Positions 8,918 through 17,337 of a DNA stretch of 64,000 nt are shown here, piece after piece (position 1 is the first letter of the stretch; each line of letters opens with the position of its first letter). Below the pieces are notes generated by a model. The model did not search any database. It had not been told where the DNA came from and worked only from the letters and a program-made list of their open reading frames with translations. Made by a program: the position numbers and the translations under genes. The stretch comes from Microbacterium sp. SD291. Lineage in GTDB: Bacteria; Actinomycetota; Actinomycetes; Actinomycetales; Microbacteriaceae. The stretch is from contig NZ_JADIJR010000019.1 of the NCBI RefSeq assembly GCF_017355365.1, positions 1-64,000 of the forward strand, in the 5' to 3' direction.

Positions 8918-10332
8918 TTGATCTCGATCTTGTTGACGGAGTCGTCGTTGCGGACCTTGTCGGTCAGGTCCTGGAGCTGCTTCGTGATCGTCGCCACGTC
9001 CATCTTGCCGTCGAGGAACGAGTTCCAGATCGGCAGCTGGTCGCTGTTCATGCCGTACAGGTTGAACGACTTGATCGTGAAGACGTTGTCGCCGGCCGTC
9101 GCGAGGAGCGTGCCCTGCGACTGCAGAGCGGTCGATCCGAAGCCGTCCGCCGGAACCGTGTCCTTGACGATCGTCGGAGCGAGCTTCGCCTTCGCGAACG
9201 CCGTGGCCGACTCCTTCGAGAGCATGGTGCGCAGCAGCTCCTTGCCGCCGGCCGGGTTCTTCGCCTTGGACGGGACGACGAACGGCTCGCCGGCCTCCGC
9301 GCGCATGGTGCCTGCGGGCGTCGTCTGGCTGCCGTCGAGCGGAAGCTCGGCGATGCCCATCATCGCGAAGCCGTCGGCAGTCTGCGACTTCATCTCGTTC
9401 TCGATCCACGAGCCCGACGGGTAGAGCAGTGCTTCCTGCTTGCTGCTCCACTGGGCCTGAGCCTCCGTGAACTGCGTGCCCGAGCCGCCCGGCTTGACGT
9501 AGCCCGAGGCGATCAGGTCGTGGAAGATCGTCAGGATGTCCTGGATGACCGGGTGCGACCAGCATCCCTCTTCGAGGTTCTCGAGCGGCAGGCGCACGTC
9601 GTCGCCGCCCTGGATGACCGCGGAGTCGACCACCATCGTCTGGTAGTAGGTCGCGGCCTCCTTGCCCCAGAGGAACAGGAACTTGCCCTGCTCCTTCGCG
9701 GACTCGCCGAGGGCCTTGAGGTCCTGCCAGCTCGTCGGGAGGTCCCAGCCGTTCTGCTCGAACAGGCTCGAGGAGTACCAGATGCCGTATACGGTCATGA
9801 CGTAGTTCAGCGCGACGAACTTGCCGTCGAACGTGCCGGGGGCCTCGACGCCGCCGAAGAGCGTGTCGCGGATCTTCTCGCCCTCGAGGTTCTCGGCGTC
9901 GAGCACCTCGGTGAGGTCCTCGAGCTGGTCGATGATCGTGTTCCAGCCGATCGAGTTCGCCCCGGAGTTGTCGATCAGGTCCGGCGGGTTGCCTCCGACG
10001 AAGCGCGGCTGCAGTTCGGTGGCGATCTTCGTCGAGGGTGAGACCTTGACGGTCACGCCCTCCAGGCCCTTGCTCTTCTCCATGAGCTTGGCGGAGTTCT
10101 CGACGTAGTCGACGCCGTAGCCGCCGTTGAAGATGACCGCGTCGACCTTCGTGTTGGCGGCGACGCCGAACGGGTTGTCCGCCGTGACCTCGCCCTTCGG
10201 GCCGGCGCTGCCTCCACCGCCGCCAGGTGCAGCGCAGGACGCGAGGGACATGCCGAACGGCAGCAGCAGCGCCGTCGCGGCCGCGCCGCGCAGCAGGTTG
10301 CGGCGGCTGATGGACGTGTCGTTGAGTTCCAT
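8914..10332 (-). CDS. Sugar ABC transporter substrate-binding protein (Tat-type lipoprotein)
   Basis: A 472-residue extracellular binding protein, solute-binding family 1. The N terminus carries a twin-arginine motif (SRRNLLRG) and a lipobox LASC, then a Gly-rich linker. The mature part has the usual alternating lobes, with GNPPDLIDNSGANS and a long WSSKQEALLYPSGSW segment resembling N-acetylglucosamine/diacetylchitobiose (NgcE-like) binding proteins. The neighbouring SIS-domain and RpiR remnants are compatible with amino-sugar uptake; this substrate is inference. ATG at 10332 is preceded by a GAAAGG-type site. Confidence 0.9.
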   Translation of the reverse strand: MELNDTSISRRNLLRGAAATALLLPFGMSLASCAAPGGGGGSAGPKGEVTADNPFGVAANTKVDAVIFNGGYGVDYVENSAKLMEKSKGLEGVTVKVSPSTKIATELQPRFVGGNPPDLIDNSGANSIGWNTIIDQLEDLTEVLDAENLEGEKIRDTLFGGVEAPGTFDGKFVALNYVMTVYGIWYSSSLFEQNGWDLPTSWQDLKALGESAKEQGKFLFLWGKEAATYYQTMVVDSAVIQGGDDVRLPLENLEEGCWSHPVIQDILTIFHDLIASGYVKPGGSGTQFTEAQAQWSSKQEALLYPSGSWIENEMKSQTADGFAMMGIAELPLDGSQTTPAGTMRAEAGEPFVVPSKAKNPAGGKELLRTMLSKESATAFAKAKLAPTIVKDTVPADGFGSTALQSQGTLLATAGDNVFTIKSFNLYGMNSDQLPIWNSFLDGKMDVATITKQLQDLTDKVRNDDSVNKIEIK

Positions 10333-10367
10333 CTTCGTACCTTTCGTAGTGGTGTTTCGGGTTGTCG

Positions 10368-10391
10368 GGCCGACTCCTCGCGGAGCCGGCC
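10368..10391 (-). promoter_or_regulatory. Intercistronic hairpin before the binding-protein gene
   Basis: GGCCGACTCC and GGAGCCGGCC (9 of 10 paired) enclose a TCGC loop in the 88 bp between the SIS remnant and the binding protein gene. Such stems commonly stabilise the highly expressed binding-protein mRNA or partly terminate the upstream message; which applies is not shown. Confidence 0.45.
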
Positions 10392-10420
10392 TGGGTGATC
10401 AGGGATCCGGTGCGACGCGC

Positions 10421-11000
10421 TCAGCCTCCCCGCCTGATGCGGCCGCGGTAGTGGTCCTCCAGGACGGAGTTGTGCTCGTCGCCGCCCGGAATGTTGGCAG
10501 AGATGTACATGGGGGGCGTCTCTCCCCGATCGGCGATCGTGCGCGCCACGCCGAGCGTGAGCAGCTGGGCGATGTACGCCGCGGTGCCCGCGTTCCTTCG
10601 CCCAGAGCGCCGTGCCCACGATCGAGCCGTTCACGCCCGAGTTCGAGGCGATCATGAAGATGTCGTCCGTGCTCACGGTGACCGTCGCCATGAGCTCGTC
10701 GACCATCCACGGTTCGCGCTCCAGCGAGCCGCTGAGCACCTCGACGTCGCGGTCGCCGTGCAGCACGAGGTCGCGGAGCGCGAAGCGGTTGGTCGGGATG
10801 AGCCCGCCGGCGCGGCCGGAGATCTCCATCGCGAAGGCCTCGGAGTGCCCCGTGCCGAAGGCGTGGATCACGCCGCCCGCGTCGAGGGCTGCAACCAGCA
10901 TCCCGATCGCGGTGTCGAGCGAGCCGGACTCGGCGTCCGCGGTGAGGCGGGCAAGACGGTCGTGCGTCTCGCGGAAGAGATCAGAGGGTGTCGCGCTCAT
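10421..11000 (-). pseudogene. SIS-domain sugar isomerase-like gene with internal frameshifting deletion
   Basis: The first 138 residues (to ALWAKERG) match the start of SIS-domain proteins of the UPF0309 type: HAFGTGHSEAFAMEISGRAGG and ASNSGVNGSIVG. The frame then becomes meaningless. In another frame the family's C terminus resumes immediately as GTAAYIAQLLTLGVARTIAD, then PPMYISANIPGGDEHN, ending at the TGA at 10421. Roughly 50 residues, including the usual TSLEHS..HPSG segment, are absent between the two parts, and the total length of 580 bp is not a multiple of three. Either a real inactivating deletion or an assembly collapse. It begins in an ATGA overlap with the truncated RpiR gene, so the cluster was an operon. 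Confidence 0.75.
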
Positions 11001-11695
11001 GCGCTGACCTCCTGTGCGTCGGAGGGATGCGGCGTGCGGGGCCGGCGGTGCGCTGATACCGCCATCGCGGTGGCGGCGAGGCGCGTCGCCGCCCGATCGA
11101 ACATCTGCTGCGCGATGAGCAGGTAGAGCAGGTCGATCACGAACAGCTGCGCATGCTTCACCGACATGTCGTCGGGGCGCAGGTAGCCGACCGGTGCCGC
11201 GGTGGTGATCGAGAGGTCGGCGACATCCGCGATCCAGCTCTCGCCGTCGTGCGTGATCGCCACGGTGAGCGCGCCGACGGCGCCGGCCTGCGAGAGCATC
11301 TGCACGGTCTCATCGGTCTGCCCGGTGCTGGAGACCCCGATCGCCACGGATGCCTCATCCTGCAGGACGGCGCTCGCGAGGCCGTCGTGCACGTCGGACC
11401 ACGCGTGCGAGCTGATGCCGATGCGGTGCAGCCGGCGCTGGAACTCGTCGGCGATCCCCGCACTGCCGCCGAGGCCGTAGATGTCCACGTGACTGCTCGT
11501 GGCGATCGCGCGCGCGGCCTGTCCGACGGCGTCGAGGTCGATCCCGTCCTTCGTGGTCTCGAGTCCCCGGACGTGCACGTCGAGCAGGGTGCGCAGCACC
11601 TTCTCGGGCGAATCGGTCGGCGCGAACTCGGCGCCGATGTCCGTCAGCCAGGTCCGGTCGGCGCCGCCGCGACCCAGTTCGGTCGCGATCGCCAC
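10997..11695 (-). pseudogene. MurR/RpiR-family regulator lacking its HTH domain
   Basis: The 232 residues from the first plausible GTG (11695) comprise the sugar-binding SIS domain of an RpiR regulator (VDIYGLGGSAGIADEFQRRLHRIG, GVSSTGQTDETVQMLSQA). Intact family members begin about 65-75 residues earlier with a winged HTH that ends in the sequence here seen at the very start (VAIATELGRG). In its place the upstream DNA is GC-rich direct repeats and a nested hairpin (11700-11840). No ribosome site precedes 11695. I read this as a gene fragment that cannot bind its operator; a shortened effector-binding protein is the alternative. Confidence 0.7.
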
Positions 11696-11771
11696 TCGTG
11701 GCCCGTCACAGGATGGTGTGTGGTCGCGCGGGCGTGGTCCGTGGCCGCGCGGGCGTGCTCGCCTGTAGCAG

Positions 11772-11838
11772 GTCGCAGAATCGCGGCGATGTCGCAGGGA
11801 TCTCGCCGTTTCCTGCGACACGAGGGGGAATCTGCGAC
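11772..11838. repeat. Nested hairpin element (GTCGCAG family)
   Basis: Outer arms GTCGCAGA (11772-11779) and TCTGCGAC (11831-11838) enclose inner arms TGTCGCAGG (11790-11798) and CCTGCGACA (11812-11820), so the word GTCGCAG occurs four times, two per strand. It sits exactly where the RpiR gene loses its 5' end and in the presumed promoter region of the divergent DeoR gene. Just left of it, two direct copies of CGCGCGGGCGTG occur (about 11728-11760). Confidence 0.6.
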
Positions 11839-11906
11839 GCGGTGCGGACGGGCAGGCACATCGCGCGGAGGGACAGGGACGTGGCGCGGGCGGGCAGGAT
11901 GGACAC

Positions 11907-12686
11907 ATGAAGCGCGCCGCCCGCCTGAACGCGATACTCGACCTGCTCGCCGCGAGCGGAGAGGTGACGGTGGACGACCTCGTCGAGCGGTTCGGCGCGT
12001 CCGCCGCGACCACCCGGCGCGACCTCGACTCGCTTGCCGAGCAGCGGCTCCTCACGCGCACGCACGGCGGCGCGGTCGCGCAGGCCGTCGCCTACGAGCT
12101 GCCCATCCGCTACAAGAGCCACCTCCGCACGCACGAGAAGGAGAGCATCGCCCAGGCGGCTGCGGCCCTCGTGACACCGCGGATGGTCGTCGGGCTCTCC
12201 GGCGGCACCACCACCACGGCCCTGGCCGCAGCACTCGCCGCGAGGGACGACCTCGCCTCGGGCGGCGGCATCACGGTCGTCACGAACGCCGTGAACATCG
12301 CCGCGCAGCTCGCCACCCGCCCCGACATCAAGGTCGTGGTCACCGGCGGCGTGATCCACTCGCGCAGTTACGAGCTGGTCGGCCCGTTCGTCGAGCAGCT
12401 GCTGCGCGGAGTGAGCCTGGACATCGCGTTCATCGGCGTCAACGGGATGGATGCCGAATCCGGCGCGACCACGCAGGACGAGCGCGAGGCGGCCGTCAAC
12501 CGGATCATGGCCGAACGGGCCCGCCGTGCCGTGGTCGTGACCGACTCGAGCAAGCTCGGCGTGCGCGCCTTCGCGGCGGTGGGCGGTGCCGAGCTGTTCC
12601 CGACGGTGCTCACGGATGCGGGGGCGGATGCCGCGGTCGTCGAGGCGCTGCGCGGCGCAGGCTACGACGTGGTCTTCGCCGGCTGA
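11907..12686 (+). CDS. DeoR/GlpR-family transcriptional regulator
   Basis: A 259-residue repressor with an N-terminal winged HTH (RAARLNAILDLLAASGEVTVDDLVERF, then the recognition helix in SAATTRRDLDSLAEQ and the RTHGGAV wing) and a DeoR C-terminal sugar-phosphate sensor domain (GLSGGTTTTALA, VVTNAVNIAAQL, IAFIGVNGMD). Divergent from the sugar ABC cluster, it is a candidate regulator of that operon, compensating for the headless RpiR. The effector would be a phosphorylated (amino)sugar; that is inferred from the family. Confidence 0.92.
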   Translation: MKRAARLNAILDLLAASGEVTVDDLVERFGASAATTRRDLDSLAEQRLLTRTHGGAVAQAVAYELPIRYKSHLRTHEKESIAQAAAALVTPRMVVGLSGGTTTTALAAALAARDDLASGGGITVVTNAVNIAAQLATRPDIKVVVTGGVIHSRSYELVGPFVEQLLRGVSLDIAFIGVNGMDAESGATTQDEREAAVNRIMAERARRAVVVTDSSKLGVRAFAAVGGAELFPTVLTDAGADAAVVEALRGAGYDVVFAG

Positions 12687-12695
12687 GCCAGGGCG

Positions 12696-13496
12696 TCAGG
12701 CTCGGGTGACGGGCTGCTGCAGCTCCGTGACCCAGTCGGACTGGTCGTCGGAGACGGCCCGCACGTACAGCTCGCGGCAGGGGCCGTCCGGCACGTAGCC
12801 GCGGGCGAGGATCTCGGCGTGCACGGCATCCCAGCTCTCCCTGATGCCGTCCATCGCACCGAGGTGCACGCCGCAGATCGCCACGTCGACGGCCGGGAGG
12901 TCGACGAGCTCGAATCCGGACGCGCGCTCCCCGCCGTACGCGTATCCGGCGGTGATCTCCATCTCGTCGTCGAGCTGACGGTACTGCGCGATCGGCGTCG
13001 CGAGGGCGCCGCACTCGTCGCCCAGCGCGGATTCGATCTGCTCGAACAGGGGCCCGACCGACGTGCCGACTTCGGCAGGCGGGACGGATGCCGTGCACGC
13101 GGCGAGCCGCACGGCGGGGAGGGGCTTCTCGATGATCTCGATGGTCGACATGCGGTTCTGGCTCTCTATGAGGTGGAGCCGCCGTTCCACGTCGATGAGA
13201 CGAGCGGTGGCGATCCGGTGATCCTCTTCGACCTCGGCCCGGCGCGCGCGCAGCAGCGCGGCGATCCGGCCGGCGTCGATCCCCTGCTCGAGGATCAGCG
13301 CGATGTCGTCGAGGCCGAAGCCGAGCTGCCGCAGCGCGACGATCCGGTGCAGCCTCTCCAGCTGCGACGGATCGTACGAGCGGTAGCCGCTGGACTCGTC
13401 CACGTGGGCGGGCACGAGCAGGCCGGCGGTGTCCCAATGCCGCAGCATCCGATGGGTCACCTGGCCGATCTGCGCGAAGGCTCCGATGGACAACAT
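12696..13496 (-). CDS. MerR-family regulator with GyrI-like effector domain
   Basis: A 266-residue activator of the BltR/BmrR type: N-terminal MerR HTH (MLSIGAFAQIGQVTHRMLRHWDTAGLL, GYRSYDPSQLERL), an antiparallel coiled coil around residues 78-120, and a C-terminal GyrI-like/AraC effector-binding domain from about residue 128 (PLPAVRLAACTASVPP) that in relatives binds drugs or hydrophobic molecules. No cysteine pair of metal sensors is present. It lies tail-to-tail with the DeoR gene (9 bp apart). The adjacent ABC operon is a possible target but has its own GntR regulator. Confidence 0.9.
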   Translation of the reverse strand: MLSIGAFAQIGQVTHRMLRHWDTAGLLVPAHVDESSGYRSYDPSQLERLHRIVALRQLGFGLDDIALILEQGIDAGRIAALLRARRAEVEEDHRIATARLIDVERRLHLIESQNRMSTIEIIEKPLPAVRLAACTASVPPAEVGTSVGPLFEQIESALGDECGALATPIAQYRQLDDEMEITAGYAYGGERASGFELVDLPAVDVAICGVHLGAMDGIRESWDAVHAEILARGYVPDGPCRELYVRAVSDDQSDWVTELQQPVTRA

Positions 13497-13559
13497 GTCT
13501 CCGTTATCCCGCCTTCCACTGTGTCAGGGTCAAGTCTCGCGGATGCCGCGGTTCGCCCA

Positions 13560-14246
13560 CTACGGCTTCGCCCTCCGGAAGGCGAGGAACGACAGCGCCA
13601 TCAGCACCGCGACCACGACGAGCCCCCACAGCGCGAGCCCGAGTGCGCCGAGGCCGCCGATCCCGGCATTCACCTGGCCCCACATCTCGAGCCGGGTCAC
13701 GAGGTAGACGAGGCCGATCAGCACCAGCCCGAGCATCACACCCACGACCGTCAGGACAACGCCGCCCCAGATCTTGAAGATCGTGGCGCCGGTGAATCCG
13801 ATCACGAAGAAGAACAGGGCGAGTGTGAAGAACACGACGAAGGCGCCGAACGGGCCGGCCTCCCACGCCCACGGCTGATGGAACATCCAGCCGTTGACCC
13901 CATAGCCCGCGGTGGCGAGCTCGACGCCCCCGCCGATCAGGAAGAGCAGCCCCATGAAGGTGCTCCCGAGCACAGCCGTGAGCATGGTCCCGAGGAAGAA
14001 CTCGCGTCTGGTGATGCTCATCGCCTGCGAGAACGGGAACGTGAGCGTCATCGCCGAGATGCCGATGGCGAAGAAGTACCACAGCGGCGCCTGTGCGCCT
14101 CCGCCGTACTTCGGCTCGTCGACCGGGATCAGGATGTAGATGAGGATCGACATCACGGTCGCCGCGGCGAGGATGATCAGCGGGATCCAGATGAAGGTGC
14201 CGCGGTTGATCAGCTGCAGGCGGATGACGTTGAGTATGCGTCGCAT
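13560..14246 (-). CDS. ABC-2-like membrane permease of YtrA-type operon
   Basis: A 228-residue protein with about six hydrophobic helices (for example LIILAAATVMSILIYILI, GAFVVFFTLALFFFVIGFTG and LALWGLVVVAVLMALSFLAF). It is the membrane partner of the ATPase encoded immediately upstream, with which it has an ATGA overlap at 14246-14248. Substrate unknown; related operons respond to cell-envelope stress. Confidence 0.85.
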   Translation of the reverse strand: MRRILNVIRLQLINRGTFIWIPLIILAAATVMSILIYILIPVDEPKYGGGAQAPLWYFFAIGISAMTLTFPFSQAMSITRREFFLGTMLTAVLGSTFMGLLFLIGGGVELATAGYGVNGWMFHQPWAWEAGPFGAFVVFFTLALFFFVIGFTGATIFKIWGGVVLTVVGVMLGLVLIGLVYLVTRLEMWGQVNAGIGGLGALGLALWGLVVVAVLMALSFLAFRRAKP

Positions 14247-15148
14247 CAGACGACCTCCTCTTTCAGTGCGGGCTTCGCGCCCGTGTTCTGCGTGAGCCGG
14301 ACGATGAGCTGCTGCAGCGAGACCGGCGCGAGTTCGAGGCCGGATGCCGCCACCTCCGCCCGCTCCGCCGGCGACAGCACGCCGAGCACGGTGACAGAGG
14401 CCACGCGTCCGAGCGTCTCGCGGTGCAGGACCTCGCGTCCGCCCACCCACTCCTCGACCCTGGCGGCCTCGCCGACGACGGTGACGGCGCGGTCGCGCAC
14501 GGCATCCGTGTCGTCGTCCAGGATGATCCGGCCGTTGTCGATCACGATGACCTTCTCGATGAGGTTGGAGACCTCGTCGATCAGGTGCGACGACAGGATC
14601 ACCGTGCGCGGATGCTCGGCGTAGTCCTGCACGAGCCGGTCGTAGAAGATCTGCCTGGCGACCGCGTCGAGGCCGAGGTACGGCTCGTCGAAGAAGGTGA
14701 TCTCGGCGCGCGATGCCAGGCCGATGATCACGCCCACGGCGGAGAGCTGACCGCGGGAGAGCTTCTTGATCTTCTGCTTCGTCGGCAACTGGAACTCCTC
14801 GACGAGCTCGTCTGCGAGGCGCTGATCCCAGTTCGGGAAGAACAGGCTCGCCGCCTTGAACGCATGCACGGGGTGCGCGTCGTCGGGGTACTTCTGGCTC
14901 TCGCGGACGAAGCAGATCCGGCTCAGCACCTGCGCGTTCTCGTATGGATGCTCGCCGAACACCCGCACCGACCCTGAGGTCTCGAAGTTCTGCGCGGTGA
15001 GGATCGACATGAGAGTCGTCTTGCCTGCGCCGTTGCGCCCGAGCAGGCCGTAGATCGCGCCGCCCTCGATGCTCAGCGACACGTCGTCGAGGGCGCGCTT
15101 GTCCTTGTAGCGCTTGGTGAGGTTGTGCACCTCGATGACAGCGGTCAT
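14246..15148 (-). CDS. ABC transporter ATP-binding protein of YtrA-type operon
   Basis: A 300-residue ATPase with Walker A GRNGAGKTT near residue 37, an unusual signature LSRGQ (instead of LSGGQ), Walker B ITFFDEPYLGLD and switch histidine in LSSHLIDE. LSRGQ and FFDEPYLGLD are typical of YtrB/BcrA-like envelope-stress transporters. A C-terminal extension of about 80 residues follows the core. It overlaps the GntR gene by four bases and the permease gene by three, so the three proteins are translated as one unit. Confidence 0.9.
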   Translation of the reverse strand: MTAVIEVHNLTKRYKDKRALDDVSLSIEGGAIYGLLGRNGAGKTTLMSILTAQNFETSGSVRVFGEHPYENAQVLSRICFVRESQKYPDDAHPVHAFKAASLFFPNWDQRLADELVEEFQLPTKQKIKKLSRGQLSAVGVIIGLASRAEITFFDEPYLGLDAVARQIFYDRLVQDYAEHPRTVILSSHLIDEVSNLIEKVIVIDNGRIILDDDTDAVRDRAVTVVGEAARVEEWVGGREVLHRETLGRVASVTVLGVLSPAERAEVAASGLELAPVSLQQLIVRLTQNTGAKPALKEEVV

Positions 15149-15531
15149 GCGGGGTTCCCTTCTGTGCGTTCTGTCTGCGCGGCGCGCTCGGCGAGCAGCG
15201 CTGCGAGGTCGGCGGGGGTGAGTCCCAGCGTGCGGGCCTCGGCGAGGAGCGGTTCGATGAAGCGGTCGGCGAACGCCGAGCGGCGCTCGCCGAGAAGCAG
15301 GTCCTTGGCGCCGGTCGCGACGAACATGCCGATGCCGCGGCGCTTGTACAGCACTCCCTTGTCGGTGAGCATGGCGACTCCCTTCGCTGCGGTGGCGGGG
15401 TTGATCCGGTAGAAGCCGGCGAGCTCGTTCGTCGAAGGGGCCTGCGTCTCCTCGGCGAGTGAGCCGTCGAGGATGGAGTCCTCGATCTGCTCGGCGATCT
15501 GGAGGAAGAGCGGTCTGCCGTCGTCGATCAC
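15145..15531 (-). CDS. GntR-family regulator, YtrA subfamily
   Basis: A 128-residue repressor consisting of the GntR winged HTH (PLFLQIAEQIEDSILDGSL, PSTNELAGFYRINPATAAKG, RRGIGMFV) and a short helical dimerisation tail, the layout of YtrA proteins that regulate ABC exporters. First gene of the three-gene operon. An AT-rich palindrome at 15560-15575 immediately upstream is its likely operator, so the operon should be autorepressed. Confidence 0.93.
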   Translation of the reverse strand: MIDDGRPLFLQIAEQIEDSILDGSLAEETQAPSTNELAGFYRINPATAAKGVAMLTDKGVLYKRRGIGMFVATGAKDLLLGERRSAFADRFIEPLLAEARTLGLTPADLAALLAERAAQTERTEGNPA

Positions 15532-15559
15532 AGGTCCTCCGTTGCGGTCACTTGGTTAA

Positions 15560-15598
15560 TTACTTGACTAAGTAACCACAGAACCACGGCCGCGTCAA
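15560..15598 (-). promoter_or_regulatory. Promoter and operator of the YtrA-type operon
   Basis: On the minus strand TTGACG (15598-15593) and TTACTT (15575-15570), 17 bp apart, form a plausible promoter. The -10 lies in the perfect inverted repeat TTACTT-GACT-AAGTAA (15560-15575), and GGTTA/TAACC further bracket it. AT-rich DNA is rare here, so the site stands out. Binding by the GntR protein is inferred. Confidence 0.65.
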
Positions 15599-15609
15599 GG
15601 GTGTGCAGA

Positions 15610-15643
15610 AGAGCCGCCCTCCGACGGATCGGAGGGCGGCTCT
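15610..15643 (-). terminator. Terminator after the KDPG aldolase gene
   Basis: A perfect 15 bp stem, AGAGCCGCCCTCCGA and its reverse complement, with a four-base CGGA loop, about 36 bp beyond the stop of the minus-strand aldolase gene. The stem is GC-rich with no long T-run, typical for high-GC actinobacteria. Confidence 0.8.
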
Positions 15644-15678
15644 GGATGCCGGAGCGGAGCGTCAGCGCGCGATGTCGG

Positions 15679-16299
15679 TCACGCCCGGTCGGCAGGTCCG
15701 AGGAGCTCGGCCAGAAGGGGGAGCTGCGCCGGGTCCTCCAGTGCGGAGCCGACGGCGACGACGCTGGCGCCCGCGCGGAGATAGTCCCCGGCGTTCTGGG
15801 CGTTCATGCCGCCGGTGGTGACGAAGCGCGCCTGCGGGAACGGGCCGTGCATGGCACCCAGCCACTGCGGGCCGAGCACCGACGCGGGGAACGCCTTCAG
15901 CCAGGTCAGCCCGGCCTTCATGGCCAGTTGCACCTCGCTCGGGGTCGCGACGCCGGGGATGCTGAGCAGCCCCGCGTCGTGCGAGGCGCGGACGACCTCG
16001 AGGTCCAGTCCAGGGCTCACGGTGAACACGGCGCCCGCATCCGCCGCCTGGGCGACGTGCTGGGCGGAGAGCACCGTGCCGGCGCCGACGATCCTGCCGC
16101 GCTCACGACCGGCGGCCGCGACCACGCGCAGCGCCTCGAGGTCCTCGTCGGTCTGGATGGGAAGCTCCACGACCTCGATGCCGAGATCCCACGCGGTGAT
16201 CGACACTGCGAGGCTGCGCTCGGCACCCATGCCGCGCAGGATCGCCATCAGCCGTGATCCGCCGAAGAGCTCCTCGAAACCGGAGTTGTCCATCGTCAT
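15679..16299 (-). CDS. eda: 2-dehydro-3-deoxyphosphogluconate (KDPG) aldolase
   Basis: A 206-residue class I aldolase that splits KDPG into pyruvate and glyceraldehyde 3-phosphate, the last step of sugar acid degradation. Visible family motifs: LMAILRG at the start, EVVELPIQTDE, VGAGTVLS, the Schiff-base lysine in LTWLKAFPAS, and FVTTGGMNAQN. The ATG at 16299 overlaps the kinase stop as ATGA with AGGA five bases ahead; the ATG two codons later (16293) is an alternative. Coupled directly to KDG kinase. Confidence 0.93.
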   Translation of the reverse strand: MTMDNSGFEELFGGSRLMAILRGMGAERSLAVSITAWDLGIEVVELPIQTDEDLEALRVVAAAGRERGRIVGAGTVLSAQHVAQAADAGAVFTVSPGLDLEVVRASHDAGLLSIPGVATPSEVQLAMKAGLTWLKAFPASVLGPQWLGAMHGPFPQARFVTTGGMNAQNAGDYLRAGASVVAVGSALEDPAQLPLLAELLGPADRA

Positions 16300-17231
16300 C
16301 CCTTTCCTGTCGTCAGCCGCGGTGATCCCGCGGTGGTGTTCGCGCGGACCACGTCTTCGGTGGACTGCAGCACGAGGTGCGCTCTCCCGTGCCCGCCGCG
16401 GAGTCGCTCCGCCGAGGGTTCTCCGGCGAGGAGACCGGCGAGATAGCCCGCCGCGAACGCGTCTCCGGTGCCGACCGCCTCGACCACCTCGGTCGGGATC
16501 GCCGGCTCGAACACGGCGCCGTCCGCTGAGAACTCGGTGGCACCGACGTCGCCGTCCTTGACGACGAGGCGGGCGGGCGCGGGGATCAGTGCGCGGACGG
16601 CGTCCGGGGTCTGCGTGCCCCACAGCGTCTCCGCCTCGTCGAGACCCACGAAGACGATGTCCGAGCGGCGTGCGAGGTCGAGCAGCGCGGCGGACGCGGC
16701 GTCGGATGACGGCCACAGCGCCTTGCGGTGGTTCACGTCGAAGCTGAGCGTGGCCGGGCTCGCGGCGACCCGGTCGATGATCGCGTCGATCATCGCAGCG
16801 CACTCGGGGGAGAGGGCGGGGGTGATGCCGGAGATGTGCACGATCGACGCACGCTCGAGGGGCACGCCGGAGATGCTCGCCGCCGTCATCCGCGATGCCG
16901 CGGATCCGGCGCGGTAGTAGTACACGCCGTGGCCCGGGTCCTTGAAGTACACGCCGGTCGGGGCATCCGCGTCGAAGCGCACCCACCGGGTGTCGACGCC
17001 GAGCGCGTGGATCGCGCGATCCACGCGGTGCCCGAGGACGTCATCGCCGAGCGCGCTGACCCAGGCTGTGCGCAGGCCGAGGGCGGCGACGTGGGCCGCG
17101 ACGTTGGACTCGGCGCCGCCGATGCTCAGCCGCACGTCCTCCGCGTCGGCGAGCGGTGTCGCGTCGTGCGGGGCGATCAGCACCATCGTCTCGCCGATGG
17201 CGATCACGGCGGGTGCGGTGGCGGTGTCCAT
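16296..17231 (-). CDS. kdgK: 2-keto-3-deoxygluconate kinase (PfkB family)
   Basis: A 311-residue sugar kinase that should phosphorylate 2-keto-3-deoxygluconate, feeding the aldolase encoded next. PfkB signatures: GGAESNVAAHVAALG near residue 38 and the C-terminal catalytic AVGTGDAFAAGYLAG with its Asp base; FDVNHRKALW is characteristic of KDG kinases. The C terminus after the last core helix (RLRGGHGRAHLVLQSTEDV) is slightly unusual. The gene is divergent from the D-threonine-aldolase-like gene, with a shared palindromic operator. Assignment to KDG rather than another keto-sugar rests on the pairing with Eda. Confidence 0.9.
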   Translation of the reverse strand: MDTATAPAVIAIGETMVLIAPHDATPLADAEDVRLSIGGAESNVAAHVAALGLRTAWVSALGDDVLGHRVDRAIHALGVDTRWVRFDADAPTGVYFKDPGHGVYYYRAGSAASRMTAASISGVPLERASIVHISGITPALSPECAAMIDAIIDRVAASPATLSFDVNHRKALWPSSDAASAALLDLARRSDIVFVGLDEAETLWGTQTPDAVRALIPAPARLVVKDGDVGATEFSADGAVFEPAIPTEVVEAVGTGDAFAAGYLAGLLAGEPSAERLRGGHGRAHLVLQSTEDVVRANTTAGSPRLTTGKG

Positions 17232-17265
17232 GCTGGCATGATGACGAGCGCAGACAGCATCCGCA

Positions 17266-17293
17266 ACGCGTGTTGCAGTATATGCACACGCGT
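17266..17293. promoter_or_regulatory. Palindromic operator between kdgK and the D-threonine aldolase-like gene
   Basis: ACGCGTGT (17266-17273) and ACACGCGT (17286-17293) are perfect inverted arms around TGCAGTATATGC, which itself contains TGCA at each end. The site lies in the 106 bp divergent gap. The IclR gene downstream on the plus side is the natural candidate to bind it and control both directions; this is inferred. Confidence 0.65.
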
Positions 17294-17337
17294 GGATCGC
17301 GGGGTACGTTCGACGCAGACGAGGATCTGGAGGAGAC

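Noticed and set aside
15560..15575. Terminator of the YtrA-type operon
   Set aside because: AT-rich arms of six bases upstream of the first gene and over a -10; a repressor site is more likely.
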